A stretch of 13,588 bases of DNA from Euryarchaeota archaeon UBA36 (GCA_002496485.1 DAJW01000131.1:691-14278); one strand, 5' to 3'. Positions 7,743 to 13,588 are shown, counted from the first letter of the stretch. Notes: a model not told the origin generated them from the letters alone. A program made the numbers and translations.

Positions 7743-8273
7743 ATGTCACGGCCGCCCGGTTGGATTGCTATGAATGCAGGGGAATTTTTCGAGTTTAGCA
7801 TTGCTCACGACCGCAAATATTCTTTAGATCATCTTTGGCTTCAATTGCTAGATGATAAAGAAGAAGAGATGACAGTAAAGATTGGAATTAGCGAATTTAT
7901 TAGGGCTGAATATGGAGATATCGTTCGCGTAGTTTTAACAAAACCAGAAGATGATAGTGAATTTCAAATCGAAATTGAAGATTCTGAGGATGAAGATGAA
8001 GATGATACTCCTAGAAAAAATACCAATAGCGGAGATGAGCTTGATGTAGATGATATTTTAATGACAATTCGAACAGTAGATGAAATGCTATTAATCAATG
8101 CTCCGTTCCCATGTAAGATTTTAGGACTCAATGGAGATGTAGAAGATAATCCCGATTTAGTCAATGAGGAAGCATATGGAGATGGCTGGTGCGTAATGGT
8201 AAGACCTCACGATTGGGATGAAGATATGTTCCTTAATGAGCAAGAATATATTGAATATCTTAATGAAGTGTAA
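7743..8273 (+). CDS. GcvH-like protein lacking the lipoyl-lysine, with acidic insertion
   Basis: 176-residue protein with the architecture of glycine cleavage H protein. KYSLDHLWLQL (25-35) matches the YTKDHEW start of GcvH, KIGISEFIRAEYGDIVRVVL (46-65) matches VGITDYAQEQLGDIVFVEL, and ILMTIRTVDEMLLINAPFPCKILGLNGD through NPDLVNEEAYGDGWCVMVRP (to 155) matches the lipoyl hairpin and C-terminal half. In GcvH the swinging arm is a Lys in ES(V)KA. Here the aligned residue is Asp113 (TVDEM), with no Lys in the turn, so the canonical lipoylated carrier role appears lost. Residues ~77-104 form an insertion almost entirely Asp/Glu/Ser, encoded partly by a GAT/GAA repeat. No GcvP, GcvT or lipoate ligase gene is in the window. 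It may be a structural or regulatory protein using the hybrid-barrel fold, possibly binding partners of true lipoyl enzymes; that is inference. Start: first in-frame ATG; Met10 is an alternative. Confidence 0.75.
   Translation: MSRPPGWIAMNAGEFFEFSIAHDRKYSLDHLWLQLLDDKEEEMTVKIGISEFIRAEYGDIVRVVLTKPEDDSEFQIEIEDSEDEDEDDTPRKNTNSGDELDVDDILMTIRTVDEMLLINAPFPCKILGLNGDVEDNPDLVNEEAYGDGWCVMVRPHDWDEDMFLNEQEYIEYLNEV
7986..8006 (+). repeat. GAT/GAA codon repeat in the acidic insertion
   Basis: A short run of alternating Asp and Glu codons (GAGGATGAAGATGAAGATGA) encodes the most acidic part of the GcvH-like protein's insertion. It looks like a low-complexity expansion within a coding region and may vary in length between strains. 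Confidence 0.6.
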
Positions 8274-8279
8274 TTAGGG
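8271..8279. other. Abutting convergent stop codons (TAATTAGGG)
   Basis: The TAA of the plus-strand GcvH-like gene (8271-8273) is followed directly by TTA, the complement of the TAA of cca (8274-8276). The gap is zero and neither transcript has an intergenic terminator. The identical 9-base string occurs at 10012-10020. Confidence 0.9.
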
Positions 8280-9521
8280 CCACTCCATCCCTTCCCAATA
8301 TTCCGGATCAGAGTCCTTCCAATCAATTTCATTCAGGACTTGCAATAAGCTGTCAATTTCCTTTATATCTCCTTCAATTTGTTTTCGAAATAACCAATCT
8401 TTTAGTTTACCCAGTCTTTTACTTGGTTCCAAACCGGTAATCTCTGATAACAAATTTCCATCAGCTAAAGGTTTGATGATGTCGGGAGAATCAATGGAAG
8501 AGATTCCGGAAATAAATTGTTCTAAGTCCATATTTAGGGATTTCAGATATTCAATAATCATCATCCCAGTCCCCTTATCATGAAATACCAAAAATCTTCT
8601 TACACTCTCAATCGAAGAATCTAATTCAATATCTCTGCAGTTATGTAGTATGGAAATTGTCCTAGCATCATCTTTTGATATCCTTAATTTATCCATCAAA
8701 TAGTGACTTAAGCCCATTCCATCTATATTGGTGTCACTGCAGATTAAAGCCAAATTTACTATTCTGTTATTAGTAAAATTATATGAATTTTTGATATTGA
8801 TCTCTGGAAGGATAGTATCAAAAATCCCGTGCTCTTTCATAGAAGTTATAATTTCATTAATGTAATTTCCCGATAGAATTTTCAAAAACTCTGACCCAAT
8901 TCTTTCTTTTGAAATATTTTCAAGAGAGTCTAGATGCTCAATAATGGAATTACCTAGAGAAACATCCAATTTCCTGATTTCACCCTTTCCAGTGCTCATA
9001 AATCTAAATGCCCTAAGTATCCTTAGACCGTCTTCCTGTATTCTTTCTGAAGGATTTCCCACCGCTCTTATGATTGAATCCATGATGTCTTTTTGACCAT
9101 CATAAGGATCGATTATTTCTCCTATTTTATCCAGTGCCATAGCATTGATTGTGAAGTCTCTTCTCGCGAGGTCTTCTATTATTGTCACACCAAAGTCAAC
9201 ATCATCGGGCCTTCTTCCATCAGAATAATCCTGTTCAGCCCTCAGAGTAGTTACTTCCCAGATTCTATTGGTCGAAGACTCTAACCTTACTCCAATCGTT
9301 CCAAAATTTTCGCCGATACTAATAGACTTAGGAAAGATTTCTTTTACTCTTCCTGGCATCAGTGTAGTCGCAATGTCAATATCCATTTCGTCCCCTTTAG
9401 GATCACCTTCAATTATCATATCTCTGAGCCATCCACCTACGACCCAGGCTTCTCCATATTCTCTTAGTCGACTCAAAACTTCATTAGTTTCAGTATCTAA
9501 AAATTGAATGAGTCTTTTCAT
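8274..9521 (-). CDS. cca: Class II (bacterial-type) tRNA nucleotidyltransferase / CCA-adding enzyme family
   Basis: Adds or repairs the 3' CCA of tRNAs. With this start it has 415 residues. The nucleotidyltransferase head carries VGGWLRDM (28-35), the two metal-binding Asp in DIDIAT (Asp47, Asp49), RRDFTINAMAL (120-130), a DPYDGQKDI segment, and EDGLRILRAFRF (163-174), whose EDGLR matches the base-selecting motif D. The neck, body and tail follow, with no HD phosphohydrolase motif. These motifs define class II enzymes of bacteria and eukaryotes; archaea normally use the unrelated-looking class I. A poly(A)-polymerase activity is possible in this family, and specificity cannot be read here. 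The ATG at 9521 was chosen over a GTG at 9572. The GTG lies upstream of the TATA-like box at 9558-9565, and the extra 17 residues are not typical of the family. It abuts the GcvH-like gene tail to tail with no spacer. Confidence 0.88.
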   Translation of the reverse strand: MKRLIQFLDTETNEVLSRLREYGEAWVVGGWLRDMIIEGDPKGDEMDIDIATTLMPGRVKEIFPKSISIGENFGTIGVRLESSTNRIWEVTTLRAEQDYSDGRRPDDVDFGVTIIEDLARRDFTINAMALDKIGEIIDPYDGQKDIMDSIIRAVGNPSERIQEDGLRILRAFRFMSTGKGEIRKLDVSLGNSIIEHLDSLENISKERIGSEFLKILSGNYINEIITSMKEHGIFDTILPEINIKNSYNFTNNRIVNLALICSDTNIDGMGLSHYLMDKLRISKDDARTISILHNCRDIELDSSIESVRRFLVFHDKGTGMMIIEYLKSLNMDLEQFISGISSIDSPDIIKPLADGNLLSEITGLEPSKRLGKLKDWLFRKQIEGDIKEIDSLLQVLNEIDWKDSDPEYWEGMEWP

Positions 9522-9557
9522 CGCATACGCCCCGGTTGACCCCTGTCTGGAAGCGCA

Positions 9558-9565
9558 GATATATT
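9558..9565. promoter_or_regulatory. Shared TATA-like box between cca and the SerK-like gene
   Basis: GATATATT sits in the 67-nt divergent region and is nearly symmetrical. On the plus strand its centre is 27 nt before the ATG at 9589, fitting a leaderless SerK-like mRNA. On the minus strand it predicts a start near 9535, giving cca a leader of about 14 nt. No second TATA-like box is evident in this gap. Functional use in both directions is inference. Confidence 0.5.
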
Positions 9566-9588
9566 GAATCACGTCTCATGCGGCAACC

Positions 9589-10014
9589 ATGAAAGTCGAT
9601 TTGGTACCAGTTGAATTATTACGGCCACATGAACAAACTATTGACAAGAAGGTAAATGAATTGGAAAAAATGACTCACAGGTGGGGTGCATATGTTTTAC
9701 CACTGGTAGTGGATAAAAGAACCGGAGTAATTTTGGATGGACATCATAGACACCAGGTGGCTTTACGACTCGATCTCTTATCGCTCCCATGTGTTTGTGT
9801 TGATTATCTCGCAGATGATACTATAGAACTAGAAGTTTGGCCCAATTCTAGTATTGATAATTTATCAAAAGAGGATGTGATTAATGCCGGACTTTCTGAT
9901 ACTTTATTCCCACCCAAAACTAGCAGGCACCGACTCTCCGATCACTTACCACCTATTGCAATGCCCCTTTCTAGGTTACTATTGCCAGCTTATTCACCTT
10001 CAGATGAAAGCTAA
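9589..10014 (+). CDS. Compact SerK-like ParB-fold protein (putative free serine kinase)
   Basis: 141-residue protein of the ParB/Srx-like nucleotide-binding fold. It shares motifs with the free L-serine kinase SerK of Thermococcus kodakarensis, which makes O-phosphoserine for cysteine synthesis: LRPHEQ (11-16), whose Glu15 aligns with the proposed catalytic Glu30 of that enzyme; ILDGHHRHQVAL (48-59), the ParB-type phosphate-binding motif; PCVCVDYL; and FPPKTSRH (107-114), matching the SPKTTRH near the end of SerK. It is much shorter than SerK (about 240 residues), lacking most of the region between the DGHHR and PKT(S/T)RH motifs. No HTH or DNA-binding domain of chromosomal ParB is present, so a partition role is unlikely. 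A leaderless start is supported by the TATA-like box 27 nt upstream. Serine kinase activity is inferred from motifs. Other ParB-fold NTPase/kinase roles remain possible. Confidence 0.72.
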   Translation: MKVDLVPVELLRPHEQTIDKKVNELEKMTHRWGAYVLPLVVDKRTGVILDGHHRHQVALRLDLLSLPCVCVDYLADDTIELEVWPNSSIDNLSKEDVINAGLSDTLFPPKTSRHRLSDHLPPIAMPLSRLLLPAYSPSDES

Positions 10015-10020
10015 TTAGGG
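10012..10020. other. Second abutting convergent stop pair (TAATTAGGG)
   Basis: The TAA of the SerK-like gene (10012-10014) is followed directly by the reverse-strand TAA of the methyltransferase gene (10015-10017), in the same string as at 8271-8279. Transcript ends must lie inside the opposing genes. Confidence 0.9.
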
Positions 10021-10998
10021 TATCAAATCTTCGTGTCCACCCAGATATTCTTGTCCATCCACACCAAATCCACCTGGATTAGAAATTCCTAATGATAGAT
10101 AATCGTTTATAATTGGCCACATTGGCCCTAGCCAATCAATTTGCGACATTAATATCGAGATTACTGGATGTTTAATTATATCCTCTTCTGTTGCGAATTC
10201 GTCCAAATCTGGAATATCGCCCGGTAGTTCTCTTAGCATTGAAACTAACTCTCTCATATTTCCCATAGTGCCATTGTCTAGCTCAACTAATTCATCCAAT
10301 AGATGGAAGATATCTTCAATATGATCGGCTATATATTCTGGATCCAAATCCGATCTTTCAGATAGACTAGCGTCCATTGGACCGAAAACAACACCTCCTA
10401 GATCGGTATCTAACCATTGTCCACTCTGGTTCTCCCTCTTGACTAATCTCTGCTGAACTGGCCCACCAATGGGAGCTAGTAAGAATCCTTGATCCATTAT
10501 TAATTCCTCAACTTCTAACGGAATCTTATTAATTGCACCAGAAATAATCACTCTATCAAATTTAATTTCCCCTAAATTATCAATCATTTCAAATCTATTA
10601 GAGAATATATTAATTATCCCCATAGAATCATAATTCTGAATCTTATTCACAGTAAAGGATTTTACTTCATCGTGCGGCTCTATAATCGCAATCATACCAT
10701 TATGGCCAACCATGCCGTCTAATAGGGCTGCAAAATACCCACTCTTGGAACCAATCAATAGGATTTTCTGTCCCTGGTGGACTTCAAGATGATGAAGCAG
10801 AGTTACAATCATGTGTGGCGCAGAAAAAGTCTTCAAAGCTCCCAGTTTTGTTCTTAAAAATGGGACTGGTAAATCGTTCCAAAATGGTTCAACGGAGAAA
10901 TCCGTAAAAATTGAAGGATTTATTGATTCCATAACTTCTGATATTAGCGGATTTATGGGTATTCCTGCCATTCTAAGACGTTCTAGTAATTCTAACAT
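10015..10998 (-). CDS. PCMT-family methyltransferase-like protein with long C-terminal extension
   Basis: Resembles protein-L-isoaspartate O-methyltransferase, the SAM-dependent repair enzyme for damaged Asp/Asn. With this start it has 327 residues. The N-terminal helix (MLELLERLRMAGI) fits the family start, followed by the pre-motif FSAPHMIV (58-65) holding the usual catalytic Ser, motif I LLIGSKSGYFAALL (80-93) in place of the common LEIGTGSGY, an acidic IIEPHDE (105-111) expected to bind SAM ribose, and VIISGAINKIP with LLAPIGGPVQQRLV (about 174-186). Canonical Pcm is about 210-220 residues. Here roughly 130 further residues, acidic and helical with Trp-rich DWLGPMWP near the end, match no domain I recognise. 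Motif I has lost the acidic residue and TG, so activity may be altered. An ATG at 11055 would add 19 residues but leaves little room for a promoter beside the tRNA, so 10998 is preferred with moderate certainty. Confidence 0.72.
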   Translation of the reverse strand: MLELLERLRMAGIPINPLISEVMESINPSIFTDFSVEPFWNDLPVPFLRTKLGALKTFSAPHMIVTLLHHLEVHQGQKILLIGSKSGYFAALLDGMVGHNGMIAIIEPHDEVKSFTVNKIQNYDSMGIINIFSNRFEMIDNLGEIKFDRVIISGAINKIPLEVEELIMDQGFLLAPIGGPVQQRLVKRENQSGQWLDTDLGGVVFGPMDASLSERSDLDPEYIADHIEDIFHLLDELVELDNGTMGNMRELVSMLRELPGDIPDLDEFATEEDIIKHPVISILMSQIDWLGPMWPIINDYLSLGISNPGGFGVDGQEYLGGHEDLIP

Positions 10999-11074
10999 CG
11001 GTTCCAAACGTGCTCGCCCCGAATGGTTAATCGACCATAGATGATTTGAATGCATTGCTCCACGGCCCTCTCGC

Positions 11075-11150
11075 GGGTCCGTGGTCTAGGGGTTATGACG
11101 TCGCTCTTACAAAGCGAAGATCGCAGGTTCAATTCCTGCCGGACCCACCA
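11075..11150 (+). tRNA. tRNA-Val (anticodon UAC), CCA encoded
   Basis: A complete cloverleaf folds by eye. The acceptor stem is GGGTCCG (11075-11081) with CGGACCC (11140-11146), all seven pairs. The D stem is GTC/GAC (11084-11086 / 11097-11099) around a GG-containing loop. The anticodon stem is TCGCT/AGCGA (11101-11105 / 11113-11117) with loop CTTACAA and anticodon TAC at 11108-11110, reading GUA valine codons. The variable loop has 5 nt, and the T stem is GCAGG/CCTGC with loop TTCAATT (11128-11134). The discriminator is A (11147), followed by a genome-encoded CCA. There is no intron. A T-rich stretch (ATTATTCTTCTC) right after the gene may end transcription. It is divergent from the methyltransferase gene. 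Confidence 0.96.
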
Positions 11151-11162
11151 ATTATTCTTCTC

Positions 11163-11170
11163 ATAAATTT
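11163..11170 (+). promoter_or_regulatory. Possible TATA box for the pncC-like gene
   Basis: ATAAATTT (about 11163-11170) lies in the 66-nt gap between the tRNA and the next gene and would place transcription start near 11193, leaving a leader of about 24 nt. Weak, position-based call. Confidence 0.3.
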
Positions 11171-11199
11171 CTTTTGATACTGAAAAGGTCAAGAGTATG

Positions 11200-11216
11200 A
11201 ACCGTTAGCGGTTTTT
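11200..11216 (+). other. Small hairpin with T-run immediately before the pncC-like start
   Basis: AACCG (11200-11204) pairs with CGGTT (11209-11213) around a TTAG loop, and the T-run 11212-11216 runs up to the ATG at 11217. It could be a leftover terminator-like element after the tRNA or a structure that masks the start codon. A 5-bp stem is short and may be chance. Confidence 0.3.
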
Positions 11217-11900
11217 ATGGTTGAAGAAGGCGAAGCCTTAGCATCTCGTCTCTCTAGACGCTTGAAAAAGCGCTCATGGACCATTTCAGTGGCTGAGTCT
11301 TGTACCGGGGGTATGATAGCCTCTATGATTACAAATATTTCAGGCTCTAGCTCTTGGTTCAAACAAGGTTGGATTGTTTATTCAAATGATTCAAAAATGA
11401 GGGAATTAGGTGTAGAATCCAAGGCTTTTGATAGGGGAGAATCCGGTGCAGTTTCACATAAGGTCGCTATCCAAATGGCAAGAGGTGCGAGGTACAAATC
11501 TCGTTCAAATGTAGCAATTGCAGTCACTGGAATCGCTGGACCAGGCGGAGATGAAGATGGAAAGGAAATCGGACGCGTACATGTTGCCGTTATGGTTGAA
11601 GATTACTTTATTGTCAGGAGGATGGACTTCGGCGATAATGATAGAGTAGAGAATAAAAAATCATTCGCAGCCTTCGCATTGAGATTAGCCCTAGAAGCTA
11701 TAGACAAGGTTGATGAATCAGAATTAAAATCCAAAGAAGCATTATCTTTAGAAAACGAAGAAATTGACGAATCCCACACTCTTGATCCACTATCCAAAGA
11801 ATGGGAAGGGAGCCTATCATGGGGAGAAGAGCAGATTACTGTAGCCGAGTCATTGAAAAAAATCGATTTAGCCTCATTAATTGACTGGGATGGTAATTAG
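11217..11900 (+). CDS. Stand-alone CinA C-terminal domain protein (NMN amidohydrolase, PncC type)
   Basis: Predicted to hydrolyse nicotinamide mononucleotide to nicotinic acid mononucleotide and ammonia, recycling NAD breakdown products. 227 residues: the first ~165 form the CinA C-terminal (PncC) domain, with AESCTGG (26-32) whose Ser28 is the expected nucleophile, the IVYSNDSK segment (53-60) with the conserved Lys60, GAVSHKVA (77-84), and AVTGIAGPGGDEDGK (102-116). Residues ~166-227 are an acidic, low-complexity tail (ELKSKEALSLENEEIDES...) not usual for PncC and without recognisable motif. The N-terminal molybdopterin-binding-like (COG1058) domain of full CinA is absent, as in many stand-alone PncC proteins. 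No SD is evident, and a small hairpin precedes the ATG. The DP1 gene follows after 49 nt with its own TATA-like box. Confidence 0.88.
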   Translation: MVEEGEALASRLSRRLKKRSWTISVAESCTGGMIASMITNISGSSSWFKQGWIVYSNDSKMRELGVESKAFDRGESGAVSHKVAIQMARGARYKSRSNVAIAVTGIAGPGGDEDGKEIGRVHVAVMVEDYFIVRRMDFGDNDRVENKKSFAAFALRLALEAIDKVDESELKSKEALSLENEEIDESHTLDPLSKEWEGSLSWGEEQITVAESLKKIDLASLIDWDGN

Positions 11901-11913
11901 AATTTTTTAGTAG

Positions 11914-11920
11914 AAAATAT
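11914..11920 (+). promoter_or_regulatory. TATA-like box for the DP1 gene
   Basis: AAAATAT is centred about 33 nt before the ATG at 11950, predicting a start near 11944 and a leader of only a few bases. The T-run just upstream (ATTTTTTAG, 11901-11909) could terminate the preceding transcript. Confidence 0.35.
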
Positions 11921-11949
11921 CATCAGCATCCTTGCGGCACGATTGACTC

Positions 11950-13563
11950 ATGGCTGATGATTTGTGGACAGAGAAGTTTCGCATTCTGTCGGCAGCAGGA
12001 CTTATAATACAGGCTAGCTCTCGAAAACAAATTGATAATTTATCAGATATAGAAACTTTAATTGATGCGGCTAAATCCTCAGGAATTACTCTCCTCAATG
12101 AACATACGATGTCAGAAATATTGTCTACAATTTCTCAAAATGAAGATATTAAAGAGAATAATAAGAAAAAATTGATTCAACAAACTCTCAGTATTGAGAG
12201 TGACACAAAATTTTTTGGTCGGGAAATAGCTCCAGTAAATGAAAATTTAAATCCCGAAAAGATTCCAAATAATCTATACTCAAATAAACAATTAGAATCT
12301 CTCTCTGTAGATGCTAGAGAAATTTCTTCAGATATACAAATCAATTTCGATGTTACGGGAAATTCAGTTACAGAAGGTAAAATGAAAGACATGACTGCCT
12401 ACTTTGGTAGCAGACTAAAGCAAATCAGAGACATGATGATTTCCCATAATACTTTACCCCGACTACCTATTAGAAATTCCCATGCATGGAAAGGAAGAAA
12501 TAGATATAATTCACAAGAATATGAAATTACTTTGGTGGGATTGGCAAGTGAAGTCAAATGGACTAGAACCGGGAAACTGAAATTCACTGTAGAAGATGAG
12601 ACAGCAGAGATTGAATGTATATTGCCCGTACCTTCAGATGCGGGACCACTTCATCCTTCACTCGATGGATTAATGGACGATGAGATAATAGGAGTTAGTG
12701 GATTTTTCATTTCTGGTGGTAGAGATGCACCATTATTTGTTACAAATATACACAAACCACCTTTAGGCTTGCACACAAAGTATTCTGCCGGTAAAGATAA
12801 CTCAGTTTGTGCTGCATTTCTATCAGATATTCATTTAGGAAGTAAAACATTCCTCTCTAAGCAATGGGATAAGATGATTAAATGGTTTAAAAATGATGAT
12901 TTAGCTAAAAAAATTAAGTATTTCATTCTTAGCGGAGATGGAGTTGATGGTGTAGGCATTTATCCAGGCCAAGAAAAACATTTAGCAATAACTGACCTAT
13001 ACAAACAGTATAGCGAATTAGGGAGGAAATTGGAAGAATTACCGGACTGGATAGAGGTAATTATGTTACCAGGTAATCACGATGCAGTCAGGCCCGCAGA
13101 GCCACAGCCAGCCCTGGAACCCGAGATTCAACAAGACTATTCCAATACAACATTCACTGGCAATCCATGCGATTTTAGTTTGCATGGAGTAAGAGTTCTA
13201 GGATATCATGGAAAGAGTATCGATGACTTTGTATCCACACTCAGGTCGGTTTCTTATTCCAAACCTGAGATGGCGATGAGGGCGATGCTGGAACGCAGAC
13301 ATCTAGCCCCATCATGGGGAGGAAAAACTCCCATCTCTCCAGAACCTGAAGATAGAATGGTAATACCTAATATCCCAGATATTTTTGTAACGGGGCATGT
13401 TCATGGTCATTTTGTAGAGGACTACAAGGGGACATTAATGGTCCACAGTTCGACATGGCAAGATCAAACAGATTTCCAAATGATGCTAGGTTTTAAGCCA
13501 AAACCATGTATTCTAACTGTAGTTAATATTGATTCATTTTCCACGACTTCAATACATTTCTAA
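11950..13563 (+). CDS. DNA polymerase D small subunit DP1 (3'-5' exonuclease subunit)
   Basis: Small subunit of the archaeal replicative polymerase PolD, which partners the large catalytic subunit DP2 and provides proofreading through an Mre11-like phosphodiesterase. 537 residues: an N-terminal helical part and a low-complexity, polar linker (about 60-145) that is variable in this family, an OB-fold region (about 190-265, from YEITLVGLASEV), then the calcineurin-like domain. All metal-binding motifs are present: LSDIHLGSKTF with Asp293 and His295, SGDGVDGVGIYPGQ with Asp330, PGNHDAVRPAEPQP with Asn376 and His377, and TGHVHGHF with His483 and His485. The family tail TWQDQTDFQMMLGFKPKP follows at 502-519. 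The intact motifs predict an active exonuclease, unlike the inactivated eukaryotic B subunits. The start is the first ATG after a TATA-like box. The DP2 gene is not in the window. Confidence 0.95.
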   Translation: MADDLWTEKFRILSAAGLIIQASSRKQIDNLSDIETLIDAAKSSGITLLNEHTMSEILSTISQNEDIKENNKKKLIQQTLSIESDTKFFGREIAPVNENLNPEKIPNNLYSNKQLESLSVDAREISSDIQINFDVTGNSVTEGKMKDMTAYFGSRLKQIRDMMISHNTLPRLPIRNSHAWKGRNRYNSQEYEITLVGLASEVKWTRTGKLKFTVEDETAEIECILPVPSDAGPLHPSLDGLMDDEIIGVSGFFISGGRDAPLFVTNIHKPPLGLHTKYSAGKDNSVCAAFLSDIHLGSKTFLSKQWDKMIKWFKNDDLAKKIKYFILSGDGVDGVGIYPGQEKHLAITDLYKQYSELGRKLEELPDWIEVIMLPGNHDAVRPAEPQPALEPEIQQDYSNTTFTGNPCDFSLHGVRVLGYHGKSIDDFVSTLRSVSYSKPEMAMRAMLERRHLAPSWGGKTPISPEPEDRMVIPNIPDIFVTGHVHGHFVEDYKGTLMVHSSTWQDQTDFQMMLGFKPKPCILTVVNIDSFSTTSIHF

Positions 13564-13588
13564 TTTAGAATTTCTCACCGAATATAAT

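Noticed and set aside
9522..9572. GTG start extending the CCA enzyme by 17 residues
   Set aside because: It lies upstream of the TATA-like box serving the gene, and the extra residues are not typical of the family.
9589..10014. Chromosome-partition ParB
   Set aside because: No HTH or dimerisation domain, no ParA neighbour, and the FPPKTSRH motif points to the SerK-like branch.
10992..11192. Minus-strand open frame across the tRNA gene
   Set aside because: It runs antisense through tRNA-Val and out of frame with the methyltransferase; explained by those features.
1..13588. Prophage, insertion sequence, CRISPR array or defence island
   Set aside because: No transposase, integrase, Cas, toxin-antitoxin or restriction genes, no spaced direct repeats, and no gap over about 100 bases to hold one.

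Overview
The window reads as a densely packed, AT-rich archaeal chromosome segment, most likely from a marine euryarchaeon of the Marine Group II / Poseidoniales kind. The archaeal signature comes from the small subunit (DP1) of DNA polymerase D, an archaeal-type tyrosyl-tRNA synthetase, a haloarchaeal-type HMG-CoA synthase, an archaeal SerK-like ParB-fold protein, a DUF5611-like protein, and TATA-like boxes about 27 nt upstream of several start codons, as expected for leaderless archaeal mRNAs. The group assignment is inference; acyl-CoA dehydrogenases and a bacterial-type CCA-adding enzyme beside archaeal information genes fit that lineage but do not prove it.

Layout. 1-2306, minus strand: a glutaryl-CoA dehydrogenase-like gene cut by the window edge, preceded by a secreted, membrane-anchored beta-propeller-like protein. 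2401-6469, plus strand: a DUF5611-like protein, tyrosyl-tRNA synthetase, HMG-CoA synthase (mevalonate pathway, needed for archaeal lipids) and an alpha/beta hydrolase. 6476-7660, minus: a complete short-chain-type acyl-CoA dehydrogenase. 7743-8273, plus: a GcvH-fold protein that lacks the lipoylated lysine. 8274-9521, minus: a class II (bacterial-type) tRNA nucleotidyltransferase. 9589-10014, plus: a compact SerK-like serine kinase homologue. 10015-10998, minus: a PCMT-family methyltransferase with a long unassigned C-terminal part. 11075-11150, plus: tRNA-Val(UAC) with an encoded CCA. 11217-11900, plus: a stand-alone CinA C-terminal domain protein (PncC-type NMN amidase). 11950-13563, plus: DP1.

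The genes do not form one operon. They look like housekeeping genes from several processes: tRNA charging and 3'-end maturation, isoprenoid synthesis, fatty or organic acid oxidation, protein repair, NAD salvage and DNA replication. No intergenic stretch exceeds about 100 bases, and I see no mobile element, CRISPR array, rRNA or phage gene.

The most notable points are: the GcvH-like protein, with Asp at the lipoyl-lysine position and an acidic insertion; the bacterial-type CCA enzyme in an archaeal setting; two convergent gene pairs whose stop codons abut in the identical string TAATTAGGG; one near-symmetrical TATA box placed to serve two divergent genes; and a roughly 56-residue insertion in HMG-CoA synthase. 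I do not see a clearly new multi-gene system; the GcvH-like protein is the best single candidate for an undescribed function.
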